In this document: piece by piece, positions 8,014 through 14,806 of the stretch
Layout of the letters: every line of letters begins with the position of its first letter
Position numbering within the stretch: the first letter of the stretch is position 1
Source of the DNA: CAZBMJ01 sp964493205
GTDB taxonomy: Bacteria > Myxococcota > UBA727 > JABDBI01
Direction: 5' to 3'
DNA: 24,897 bases
Assembly: GCA_964493205.1 (NCBI GenBank)
Contig: CAZBMJ010000032.1
Coordinates: 1-24,897, forward strand
Made by a program: the position numbers and the translations under genes
The notes under the pieces: model-generated
Seen by the model: the letters and a program-made list of their open reading frames with translations, nothing else
What the model was told of the DNA's origin: nothing
Databases searched by the model: none

Positions 8014-8092
8014 TATTGAGCCGTTAGTTCTGTATTTTAAATTGTTTAATTAGTCTTGTTTTAAAAAACATTTTTAATAAGCGTTTTTACTA

Positions 8093-8220
8093 ATTAATAC
8101 CCTGTCAAAGGGTGCGTGAATAATTTGCTATCCACTATATTTTAAATCCAACTATTTTATGCTATTTGTAAGAAGTGAAATTAAAAGATCATTTTCATTA
8201 TTAATACCCTAATAAAGGGT
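8093..8220. promoter_or_regulatory. Pair of palindromic boxes before the XRE regulator gene
   Basis: Two 21-bp boxes, at 8093-8113 and 8200-8220, both read ATTAATACCCT-N3-AAAGGGT. They are identical except for the three central bases, and each contains ACCCT and AGGGT separated by 5 nt. They are 107 bp apart, close to ten helical turns, so protein bound at both would face the same side of the DNA. The rest of the 8014-8317 gap is very AT-rich and shows no gene. The regulator encoded directly downstream is the obvious candidate ligand, but binding is inferred. Confidence 0.6.
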
Positions 8221-8317
8221 CCATGGTTTGCATAAAATATATTTTTTGAAGTTAAATATTTGTAATTTAAAGTGATAAAAGTGAAGTATTTTTTTATTAA
8301 TGAGGTTAAGCATATAT

Positions 8318-8629
8318 ATGGATATTGGAAATAAAAATATAGCTTATTTAGAAGAATTAACTAAAGGTTCACTTACTTTTGCACAAATGATACATTCCAT
8401 AAGAATATGTAATGAAATTCCTCAAGTAAAGCTTGCTAAAATGATGAATATTTCTCGCTCTTATTTATGTGATATAGAAAATGGGCGTAGATTTGTTAGT
8501 CTTCAAAAAGCTAGAATGTTTGCACAAGTCTTAGGCTATCCTGAAACTTATTTTATCGCTGCTGTAATAACAGATCAACTACGTGTTGCTGGTATGCCAT
8601 ATGTTGTAGAACTTAAAGATAAAACGTAA
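8318..8629 (+). CDS. Small XRE-family helix-turn-helix regulator
   Basis: About 103 residues. The helix-turn-helix is visible in VKLAKMMNISRSYLCDIENG, followed by RRFVSLQKARMFAQVLGYPE, the standard Cro/C1-type layout. A short acidic N-terminal helix precedes it. I chose the ATG at 8318, which has GAGG upstream at 8302-8305; an in-frame ATG at 8300 would add six residues but lacks a ribosome binding site. The gene converges on, and overlaps by 17 bp, the last gene of the minus-strand cluster (8613-9167). It probably binds the paired boxes upstream. Whether it also controls the neighbouring minus-strand cluster is unknown. Confidence 0.85.
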   Translation: MDIGNKNIAYLEELTKGSLTFAQMIHSIRICNEIPQVKLAKMMNISRSYLCDIENGRRFVSLQKARMFAQVLGYPETYFIAAVITDQLRVAGMPYVVELKDKT

Positions 8630-9167
8630 AGCCAGCACTTACTGCTAATGAAGATTCAGTGAGTAAAAATTTATTGGAAGCATTAAACGAAGTGATCCAA
8701 GGAAACTCTATATTTATAGCCAGATTTTTTGTAAAGTTAAGTTCGCACCCCAAGCCAGGGCCTACTCCTAGCATAACGATATTTTTCTTCTCTGACAACA
8801 CATATGATTCTGAAATAGGAGTAGTTATAAACTTGGGATATTTTTCCCGAGCATAAGAAATCGTAGTTGATATTAATCCATAAAATTTAAATCCTAAATC
8901 GGGAAGCCTTGTGGAATTAAAATTAATTCTTTTAAGTATGTATATAGTGCTTAAAGAACCTCCAATATTAATATTTTGATCACCAAAATATAATTTTCCA
9001 CCAACAATGCTCGATAATCCAAAATTCTTTTCAGAGTAGTGTCTATAGCTAAAACCAAAATCGTACATAGGAGTATTTCCTATGCCAAAACCTATAGCTG
9101 ACTCATGAGCATTCATGCTCAATGACAAAAATAAGAGCATAAAAATAAAAATGCTTATTTGTTTCAT
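8613..9167 (-). CDS. Small outer-membrane beta-barrel-like protein, paralogue 1
   Basis: A 184-residue protein with a clear signal peptide (MKQISIFIFMLLFLSLSMNA, cleavage near Ala20). The mature part has alternating polar/hydrophobic strands rich in Gly and aromatics and ends in AGFTFYL, an aromatic-rich final strand of the type recognised by the BAM complex. It is clearly paralogous to the next gene: both share AIGxGIGNT, LPDLxFKFYGL and TKNLA...PWITSF. AAGG upstream of the ATG serves as ribosome binding site, and 17 nt separate it from the upstream paralogue, so they are co-transcribed. No function can be assigned. Its 3' end overlaps the convergent XRE gene. Confidence 0.8.
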   Translation of the reverse strand: MKQISIFIFMLLFLSLSMNAHESAIGFGIGNTPMYDFGFSYRHYSEKNFGLSSIVGGKLYFGDQNINIGGSLSTIYILKRINFNSTRLPDLGFKFYGLISTTISYAREKYPKFITTPISESYVLSEKKNIVMLGVGPGLGCELNFTKNLAINIEFPWITSFNASNKFLLTESSLAVSAGFTFYL

Positions 9168-9184
9168 CTTATCAACCTTACAAA

Positions 9185-9694
9185 TTAGAAATAAAAATTA
9201 AAAGAAGCACTTGCTGCGATCATAGAGTCATTTAGTTCGGCAGTTTTTTTTATTTTAAAAGAGGTTATCCAAGGAAGATCTACGCTAACAGCCAAATTTT
9301 TAGTTAAATTAAACTCAAAACCCATCCCTGGTCCACCACCCACAACAAAAGAACTATATTTTTCATCATACCTACTTTGATAATAATGTGACTCAGCTAG
9401 GAGTAAACCATAAAATTTGAAGCTTAAATCAGGCAAGCTTTTGGCATTAAAATTAATTTTTTTAAAAATATACAAACCAGCAAGAGAGCCGCCAATTTTT
9501 TTACTATATTGGTTATATTTGCCAGTAACAGCTGCTATTATACCCAGCTGATTATTAAAATATTGCCTGTAAACTGGCCCTACCTCATAAAAAACAGTGT
9601 TGCCAATACCTACACCTATGGCAGAAGTATCAGACGCACGAGCGCTTAAAGAAAGGAAAGCCATGATGGAAATTAGAATGCGTGCTGTTTTCAT
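9185..9694 (-). CDS. Small outer-membrane beta-barrel-like protein, paralogue 2
   Basis: A 169-residue exported protein. The signal peptide MKTARILISIMAFLSLSARA is followed by a mature part starting near Ser21. It has the same strand pattern as its downstream neighbour, with shared blocks AIGVGIGNT, GGSL, INFNAKSLPDLSFKFYGL and NLTKNLA, and it ends in ASASFNFYF with a terminal Phe typical of outer-membrane barrels. The two genes look like a tandem duplication that has diverged in the loops. It lies 39 nt after the carbonic anhydrase gene on the same strand. Role unknown. Confidence 0.8.
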   Translation of the reverse strand: MKTARILISIMAFLSLSARASDTSAIGVGIGNTVFYEVGPVYRQYFNNQLGIIAAVTGKYNQYSKKIGGSLAGLYIFKKINFNAKSLPDLSFKFYGLLLAESHYYQSRYDEKYSSFVVGGGPGMGFEFNLTKNLAVSVDLPWITSFKIKKTAELNDSMIAASASFNFYF

Positions 9695-9733
9695 AATAAA
9701 AATCCAATTCTACCAATTGAAAGATAAATATAC

Positions 9734-10378
9734 TTATAAAGCGAATCTTAATGTGTTTTTTTCGATTTCTTTTTTTACTTCTGTTGATGCTAAAAATTTT
9801 TTGTTAGCAGGGTCGTAAAGCATCATTAAACCTACTTCAAAATTATAAACCCATCCAAAAATATGAGCGCGACCAGATTTTAAAGCCGCAGATACTGATG
9901 GGTGTGTTCGCAAATTTTCACTTTGAACAAGTACATTTTCCTCGACAATTTGATTTATAGTTGGATCAGGCAAATGAGCTAAACGCCTTTTAGTTGATTG
10001 AGCATGAGTTAGCCAACGTTTTACAGAGGGCAAACTTTCAAGATCAATTTTTCCCATTAGTGCAGCCATGGCTCCACATTTATAATGTCCACATATTACA
10101 ATATTTCTAACACCTAAGCCTTCAACAGCAAATTCGATTGCAGCCTCTTCGCCACCTTTTGATGCTCCAAAGGAAGGTATGATATTTCCTGCATTTCGAA
10201 CCACAAAAATTTCTCCAGGATTAGTCTGTGTGACTAAATTTGGATCAATTCTTGAGTCAGAACAGGTAATCATTAATGTATGAGGATTTTGTCCTTGCGA
10301 CAAAGACTCAAAAAGTTTTTGATGTTCTGGAAAAACTTGTTCACTAAATTTTCTAAGACCTGGAAGTAGATTTATCAT
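9734..10378 (-). CDS. Beta-class carbonic anhydrase
   Basis: This 214-residue enzyme interconverts CO2 and bicarbonate in the cytoplasm. The zinc ligands are Cys39 in CSDSR, His98 and Cys101 in HYKCG, and the Asp41-Arg43 pair of the catalytic dyad is present. Other family signatures are VVRNAGNI, GASKGGEEAAIEFAV and the late GWVYNFEVGLMMLYD segment. Length is normal for the bacterial Can/CynT type, and there is no signal peptide. It sits 37 nt after the FAD oxidoreductase gene and 39 nt before the barrel pair, so it may be transcribed with both. There is no cyn operon context. The family is certain; the physiological reason for this neighbourhood is not visible. Confidence 0.96.
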   Translation of the reverse strand: MINLLPGLRKFSEQVFPEHQKLFESLSQGQNPHTLMITCSDSRIDPNLVTQTNPGEIFVVRNAGNIIPSFGASKGGEEAAIEFAVEGLGVRNIVICGHYKCGAMAALMGKIDLESLPSVKRWLTHAQSTKRRLAHLPDPTINQIVEENVLVQSENLRTHPSVSAALKSGRAHIFGWVYNFEVGLMMLYDPANKKFLASTEVKKEIEKNTLRFAL

Positions 10379-10415
10379 TTTTTTTCTTTAAGTTATATAA
10401 TTTTAGTACCTACTA

Positions 10416-11288
10416 TCAACCATACACTTCTTTAAAGTATTTCTTTTTATTGATACCAAGCTCATCGATTACCGATTGAACCCATTCCATAAATCTAGGT
10501 TTTAGTTCTATATTTTGAGCTAAAGCTTGTTTTTTTTGCCACTTAGTAATAGCTGGTCCACAAGCAAAAAATAGTGTTTTTTCTTTATCTTCTAAAATAT
10601 TTTTTATATGACTTATTTCTGGTCTACCGTAACTATAATTATCTCCCCATGCAGAGATATTTCTTTCTTGGGTTAAAAAATGCTTAATAGTTAGACGGCT
10701 TTTATAAGTGTTTTGCAACTCTATTAATTTTTGATGATAAATAATATCTTTTATTGTTTTGTTTACAAGTATTAATGTGTGTTTTATGTGGGTTGATTTA
10801 TTATTGTATAATTCATCTTTTAATATGGCATAGTTGGGTACTACACCAGATCCAGCAGTTATATGGATAATATGGTCAGTATCTTGACGTAAACTATCGT
10901 GTATATGATAAGCACCTGTGTAGCCGCTAAATTCAATCTCTCTGCCCAATAGAAAATCTGAAGCAAGTATAGGTGATAAAAGGGGCGGAAATTCATCGCT
11001 TGGATGATACACTTCTGGCTTTATGGTAATGCTTACATATTCGTCAGTAGGACAAGAAGCCATGGAATAGGCTCGAATGGTTTCTTTTTTTTGTTTCTTA
11101 TGTTCTAAATAAGCAATAAAATCTTTAAGTTCTACAAACTGGTGAGGATTTATGCTGATAAATTGCCCAGCAATGTAGTTTTTATCCTGCTTGTTAACAA
11201 ATATATCTAGTGTCCATGAATCTGGAGTTTCTTTAGTTGCTTTTACTACCACACCTTTTATTAAGCGTATTTTTTTGAGTTCTGTCAT
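10416..11288 (-). CDS. Ferredoxin reductase-type FAD/NAD(P)H oxidoreductase
   Basis: A 290-residue flavoprotein of the ferredoxin-NADP+ reductase superfamily. RAYSMAS (72-78) is the FAD-binding RxYS motif. GSGVVP (146-151) is the nicotinamide-nucleotide motif, and FFACGP near residue 252 closes the NAD(P) domain. There is no attached 2Fe-2S ferredoxin domain, so an external electron partner is expected. About 20 extra, charged residues (about 50-70) lie before the RAYS strand compared with a minimal reductase. It has no signal peptide. It is the first gene of the minus-strand run to the barrel paralogues. The exact electron acceptor cannot be told from sequence; oxygenase reductases and Fpr-like enzymes are both possible. 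Confidence 0.85.
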   Translation of the reverse strand: MTELKKIRLIKGVVVKATKETPDSWTLDIFVNKQDKNYIAGQFISINPHQFVELKDFIAYLEHKKQKKETIRAYSMASCPTDEYVSITIKPEVYHPSDEFPPLLSPILASDFLLGREIEFSGYTGAYHIHDSLRQDTDHIIHITAGSGVVPNYAILKDELYNNKSTHIKHTLILVNKTIKDIIYHQKLIELQNTYKSRLTIKHFLTQERNISAWGDNYSYGRPEISHIKNILEDKEKTLFFACGPAITKWQKKQALAQNIELKPRFMEWVQSVIDELGINKKKYFKEVYG

Positions 11289-11318
11289 ATATTTACTTTC
11301 TACCCCACTAGTTGACCA

Positions 11319-11408
11319 TTAAAACCTATTTGATTATTTTTAGGCGCCAAGGGGTATAAAACAATTAGACATATGTTTTTTGCTTATGAGTTGTTAAAAC
11401 CTATTTGA
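11319..11408. repeat. 15-bp direct repeat in the intergenic region before xseA
   Basis: TTAAAACCTATTTGA occurs exactly at 11319-11333 and 11394-11408, 75 bp apart, and a weaker relative (TTAAAATTACATTTTGA) starts at 11483. These lie between the divergent oxidoreductase and xseA genes, in a 347-nt gap (11289-11635) without a gene. They could be regulator sites or the outer part of the repeat element family. Confidence 0.5.
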
Positions 11409-11462
11409 CTTAAGCTGTTGATAAGCTAAACGTGAGCTAGACGTAAGAAAACTTGAAGTATA

Positions 11463-11604
11463 AGTTTTGAATAAGCGAGCTGTTAAAATTACATTTTGAG
11501 GCTGTTTCTACCTGCCACGCCTTGTGCGAGGCATCCAGATAATTAGCTTCTACATTTGTAAGAATTAGTTTTCTGGATAGCGTGAACAAGTCACGCTACG
11601 TAGG
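11463..11604 (+). repeat. Intergenic composite hairpin element, copy B (most complete)
   Basis: The element has a conserved outer flank (11463-11516, 42 of 54 positions identical to copy C, no gaps), a left hairpin, a core and a right hairpin. The left hairpin is GCCACGC-CTTGT-GCGAGGC (11514-11532, one mismatch). The core runs from ATCCAG to CTGGAT (11531-11583) and matches copy A at 45 of 53 positions. The right hairpin is the perfect TAGCGTGA-ACAAG-TCACGCTA (11578-11598). The two hairpin loops, CTTGT and ACAAG, are reverse complements, so the arms are inverted copies of one palindromic module. No coding capacity is seen. This resembles a REP/BIME-like or MITE-like element. Confidence 0.8.
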
Positions 11605-11635
11605 GAATCAATGATCTCTAGGCTTTTAAGCAGTT

Positions 11636-13048
11636 ATGAATATGGAACAACAATTATTCGAGGATCAACCAATAAAAGTTTCTGTTTTGGTGGCCTTGTT
11701 AAAAAATGACATTGAAACCAAGCATAAAAATGTAAAAGTTGTTGGTGAAATTAGCTCCTTTAAAAAATGGCGTTCGGGTCACTGCTATTTTGATATTAAA
11801 GACGAATCAGCACTTATTCCTGCAGTGATGTTCAAAGGTTTTTTTGATAAACTAAATTTTGATATTAGTGATGGCTTAGAAGTAGTTTTAAGTGGACGCT
11901 TAAGTGTTTATGCTGCACAATCAAGACTACAAATGCTTGTAGAACGCATAGAGCCTATCGGTCAAGGTGCATTGGCCTTAAGATTTTTACAATTAAAACA
12001 AAAGCTTTTTGGATTAGGCTTTTTTAAAGAAGAATACAAAAAACAATTAAAAGCTTTTAACTTAAAAGTAGGTATTGTAACTTCCCTTAATGGCGCAGCC
12101 TTGCGAGATATGCTTAAAATTATTCATCATCGCAATCCTAAAATTTCCATACTTTTAGCTCCCGTAAAAGTTCAAGGTCAAGGGGCGGCACAAGAAATAG
12201 CGCAGGGCATTTATGATTTAGATAATTATGGCTTTTGTGATGTGATTATTGTGGGCCGAGGCGGGGGCTCTTTAGAAGATTTATGGGCATTTAACGAAGA
12301 AGTAGTGGCTAAAGCTATATTTGAAGCGGGTACTCCTATTATTAGTGCAGTTGGTCATGAAACTGATTTTAGCATTAGCGATTTAGTGGCCGATATTCGC
12401 GCTGCGACCCCCACTCACGCCGCACAACTTGTGAGTTTTGATTATGCTGATTTTAATGAAAATCTTTGGCGCACTATTAATAATCTTAAGTTATTATTAC
12501 AAAAATTTTATGAGCAAAAAAATTCAGAACTACAAATTAAAAAAAGGCTGTTAAAAGATCCTAAACTACTAATTTATAAAAATATGCAGATCATTGACGA
12601 ATATAGTTTGTTGTTAAATAATTTAATTAAAAAATTAATAAGTAATAATAAAAATAATTTAAATATTTTAAAAAATAACTTAGAAAAACATTCTTTAATT
12701 AAAAAAATTAATAATAATCATAAGTTATTATACGAAGCAAAAGAGAAATTATTTAAATTTGATATTAAAAGTAAAATAAACATACATAAAATTAAATTAT
12801 TAGATTATGAAAAATATTTATTATTATTGCTTAAAAAAAGCTATGAAACTAAAAAAAATACTTTTAGTAATGCCTGTTCAAAGCTTGATTCACTATCACC
12901 CCTAAAAGTGTTATCTCGTGGCTATGGGTTAGTGCAAAACAAGCAGGGAAAAGTAATAGTTTCTAGTAAAGAAATTACGGTGAGCGACGAGTTAATAATT
13001 AGCTTAAGCGATGCAAAAATTTTGGTGGAAGTAAAAGAAAAACTATAG
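11636..13048 (+). CDS. xseA: Exodeoxyribonuclease VII large subunit
   Basis: A 470-residue subunit of ExoVII, which degrades single-stranded DNA from both ends in repair and recombination. The N-terminal OB-fold domain (about 15-115) contains VVGEISSFKKWRSGHCYFDIKD. The catalytic core follows, with GRGGGSLEDLWAFNEE and GHETDFSISDLVADIRAATPTHAA. The long coiled-coil region (about 280-420) is unusually rich in Lys and Asn and almost entirely A+T (about 12600-12850). The C-terminus resumes the family signature LSRGYGLVQN. The ATG at 11636 or the one two codons later could be used; neither has a strong ribosome binding site. xseB follows after 11 nt. Confidence 0.97.
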   Translation: MNMEQQLFEDQPIKVSVLVALLKNDIETKHKNVKVVGEISSFKKWRSGHCYFDIKDESALIPAVMFKGFFDKLNFDISDGLEVVLSGRLSVYAAQSRLQMLVERIEPIGQGALALRFLQLKQKLFGLGFFKEEYKKQLKAFNLKVGIVTSLNGAALRDMLKIIHHRNPKISILLAPVKVQGQGAAQEIAQGIYDLDNYGFCDVIIVGRGGGSLEDLWAFNEEVVAKAIFEAGTPIISAVGHETDFSISDLVADIRAATPTHAAQLVSFDYADFNENLWRTINNLKLLLQKFYEQKNSELQIKKRLLKDPKLLIYKNMQIIDEYSLLLNNLIKKLISNNKNNLNILKNNLEKHSLIKKINNNHKLLYEAKEKLFKFDIKSKINIHKIKLLDYEKYLLLLLKKSYETKKNTFSNACSKLDSLSPLKVLSRGYGLVQNKQGKVIVSSKEITVSDELIISLSDAKILVEVKEKL

Positions 13049-13059
13049 GTGAGCAAATT

Positions 13060-13299
13060 ATGGATAATAAAGAGATGAGTTTTGAAGAACTTATGACTCA
13101 AATAAACGAGACTATTAAAAGCTTAGAAAAAGGTGATTTGTCTTTAGAAGGCAGTATGAAAGCTTATGAGCATGGCGTAAAAAATATTTTTGTAGCTCAA
13201 GAAAAGCTTAATCAAATGGAAGCTAAAATAGAGCAAATTTTAAACGATAAAACTATAGTTCCACTAGATTTGGCTAAGCTTGCAGGCAGTAATGAATAA
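13060..13299 (+). CDS. xseB: Exodeoxyribonuclease VII small subunit
   Basis: A 79-residue helical partner of XseA; several copies bind each large subunit in the holoenzyme. FEELMTQINETIKSLEKGDLSLEGSMKAYEHGV is the standard XseB helix pair, here residues 8-40. AGGTGAG lies just upstream of the ATG. The gene starts 11 nt after xseA and its end overlaps the ispA start by 8 nt, so all three genes are in one operon. Confidence 0.96.
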   Translation: MDNKEMSFEELMTQINETIKSLEKGDLSLEGSMKAYEHGVKNIFVAQEKLNQMEAKIEQILNDKTIVPLDLAKLAGSNE

Positions 13300-14083
13300 T
13301 TTATTGTCTGAAATTGAGCTTGCTTTAAAAAAATATATTCATTCTCAAAAATACACTTCAGATATATTTTGCAAAAATTTACAAGAAGCCATGGCTTATT
13401 CTTTACTAAATCCAGGCAAACGAATTAGGCCTCTTTTATTGCTTGTGTGTGCCCAGGCTCTTAGGCCTACGAATAAAAATGTTATAAAAATTTGTATAAA
13501 TCCAGCCATCGCCTTAGAGCTTATTCATACTTATTCTTTAATTCATGACGATTTGCCTTGCATGGATGACGACGATTTTAGAAGAAATAAGCCATCGCTT
13601 CATGTTAAATTTACGCAAGGCATTGCAGTGCTTGCAGGAGATGCCTTATTGAGCGATAGTTTTAAGTTATTAGCACATCATAAAAATGGCCATAAGCTTT
13701 GTTATGAAACGTCATTGCGCATAGGCAGTAGCGGCTTAGTGGGTGGTCAAGCGCTAGATATTTTAAACGAAAATTTATCAAGAAGCAAAGAAGATTGGCA
13801 AGTTATTAATAATGCTAAAACTGCCAAATTGTTTGAGTTAGCTTGTTTGCTAGCAGCCATTTGTGTTGACGCCAGCAAAGAAGAGATAAGCTTATGTAAA
13901 AATTTTGGTTTACTGTATGGTCAAGCCTTTCAGCTAAAAGACGATATTGACGACAAATCAGGTTTGTTTGCCTATGGTCATACTCAAGAAAATCTTGATG
14001 AATATAAAAACCAGCTAATAAATTTGCTGGCAAAGTTTAGCGAACCCAAAATGCTTTATGAATTGGTGACGAAAATCTTGTGA
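13292..14083 (+). CDS. ispA: Polyprenyl synthetase (farnesyl/geranyl diphosphate synthase), shortened C-terminal region
   Basis: A 263-residue trans-prenyltransferase that condenses isopentenyl diphosphate with allylic diphosphates to supply C15/C20 precursors. Visible motifs are GKRIRP (42-47), the first Asp-rich motif DDLPCMDDD (86-94), GGQALDI (151-157), KT (176-177) and the second Asp-rich motif KDDIDD (216-221). After that motif most homologues have a Gly/Lys loop (GK..GKD....K.TYP); here about 20 residues including those lysines are missing, which explains the short length. The xseA-xseB-ispA order is common in proteobacteria. The ATG at 13292 is inside the last codons of xseB; a TTG at 13280 is in frame but less likely. 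Chain length cannot be stated firmly. Confidence 0.92.
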   Translation: MNNLLSEIELALKKYIHSQKYTSDIFCKNLQEAMAYSLLNPGKRIRPLLLLVCAQALRPTNKNVIKICINPAIALELIHTYSLIHDDLPCMDDDDFRRNKPSLHVKFTQGIAVLAGDALLSDSFKLLAHHKNGHKLCYETSLRIGSSGLVGGQALDILNENLSRSKEDWQVINNAKTAKLFELACLLAAICVDASKEEISLCKNFGLLYGQAFQLKDDIDDKSGLFAYGHTQENLDEYKNQLINLLAKFSEPKMLYELVTKIL

Positions 14084-14138
14084 TAGTGCTTTTAGCTGCT
14101 CTAATAATGGAATAATCTTTATAGTATTTTTCTTTATA

Positions 14139-14174
14139 ATGGTGTTTTAGCCTCAAGCCTATTGGGAACACCAT
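14139..14174 (+). promoter_or_regulatory. Inverted repeat enclosing the ribosome binding region of the EF-hand gene
   Basis: ATGGTGTT (14139-14146) and AACACCAT (14167-14174) are perfect 8-bp complements with a 20-nt loop. The 3' arm includes the first two bases of the ATG start (14173), and the loop ends in TTGGG. Folded in mRNA it would hide the start codon. No T-run follows, so it is not a standard terminator. The regulatory role is inferred. Confidence 0.45.
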
Positions 14175-14805
14175 GAAAATACTTAATAAAATAAAATTAA
14201 TTTTTATAGGAGCAATACTATTTTCTGGGTTCGTTAGCGCTGGCCCAAGCTTTAATACAACTGCTGTTCAAAATTGCACTACAACATTAGTTAATTGTGC
14301 CATTGCAGCCTTAAATATAAATCAAAATCAAACGAACTTTAGTAATTGCACAACCCCATTTTCAACTTGCTTATCTAATTTTGCTTTTAATGATCCTCCA
14401 CCCACTCCTGTAGAATGTTATCTTTCTGAGTCGGCCTGGGAAAATTTTTATATTTCCATAGGAGCTTTCACGGGTATAATGATAGTCAATAATTTAGTTA
14501 TACCTGCAGTTTTGAAGGGAGCGGCTCATGGTATTACTAAATTAATCAACTTGGATCCTGAACGTCATCCAATTCTCAATCGTATTGGTAAATTTGTGGG
14601 TGTTTTTTCTGATGGAGATGGAAATGGCACAGTAACCGCTTCTGAACTACTGACGCCGCAGGCCTTAATAACTTTTGCGTCACTGTCTCTACCTTTTTTT
14701 TATTGGTATTTGGCTAATGATGCTCAAGCAAAATGCGACTATGCTTGGGCTTTTTACAAATATACTTATCCTCAAGTTGATGACGATGAGATGTTTAAAT
14801 ATTAG
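14173..14805 (+). CDS. Exported or membrane protein with one canonical EF-hand loop, unknown function
   Basis: I do not recognise this 210-residue protein. A signal peptide (about 1-23, KLIFIGAILFSGFVSAG) is followed by two C-x6-C motifs 24 residues apart (C35/C42 and C59/C66), suggesting disulphides and an internal duplication. A first hydrophobic helix lies at about 94-115. Residues 147-158 (DGDGNGTVTASE) match the 12-residue EF-hand calcium loop at all ligand positions, with Gly at 6 and Val at 8. A second hydrophobic helix is at about 164-181, and the C-terminus is acidic and aromatic. Its stop lies 1 nt from the convergent dacB stop. A calcium-sensing or calcium-stabilised envelope protein is plausible, no more. 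Confidence 0.8.
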   Translation: MKILNKIKLIFIGAILFSGFVSAGPSFNTTAVQNCTTTLVNCAIAALNINQNQTNFSNCTTPFSTCLSNFAFNDPPPTPVECYLSESAWENFYISIGAFTGIMIVNNLVIPAVLKGAAHGITKLINLDPERHPILNRIGKFVGVFSDGDGNGTVTASELLTPQALITFASLSLPFFYWYLANDAQAKCDYAWAFYKYTYPQVDDDEMFKY

Positions 14806-14806
14806 C

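Noticed and set aside
8058..8078. TGTTT...AAACA with T-run after yidC as a terminator
   Set aside because: The stem is only about five A/T-rich pairs; not convincing in such AT-rich DNA.
11610..11708. Short frame beginning ATG just after repeat copy B
   Set aside because: About 32 codons, overlaps xseA in another frame, no conserved content.
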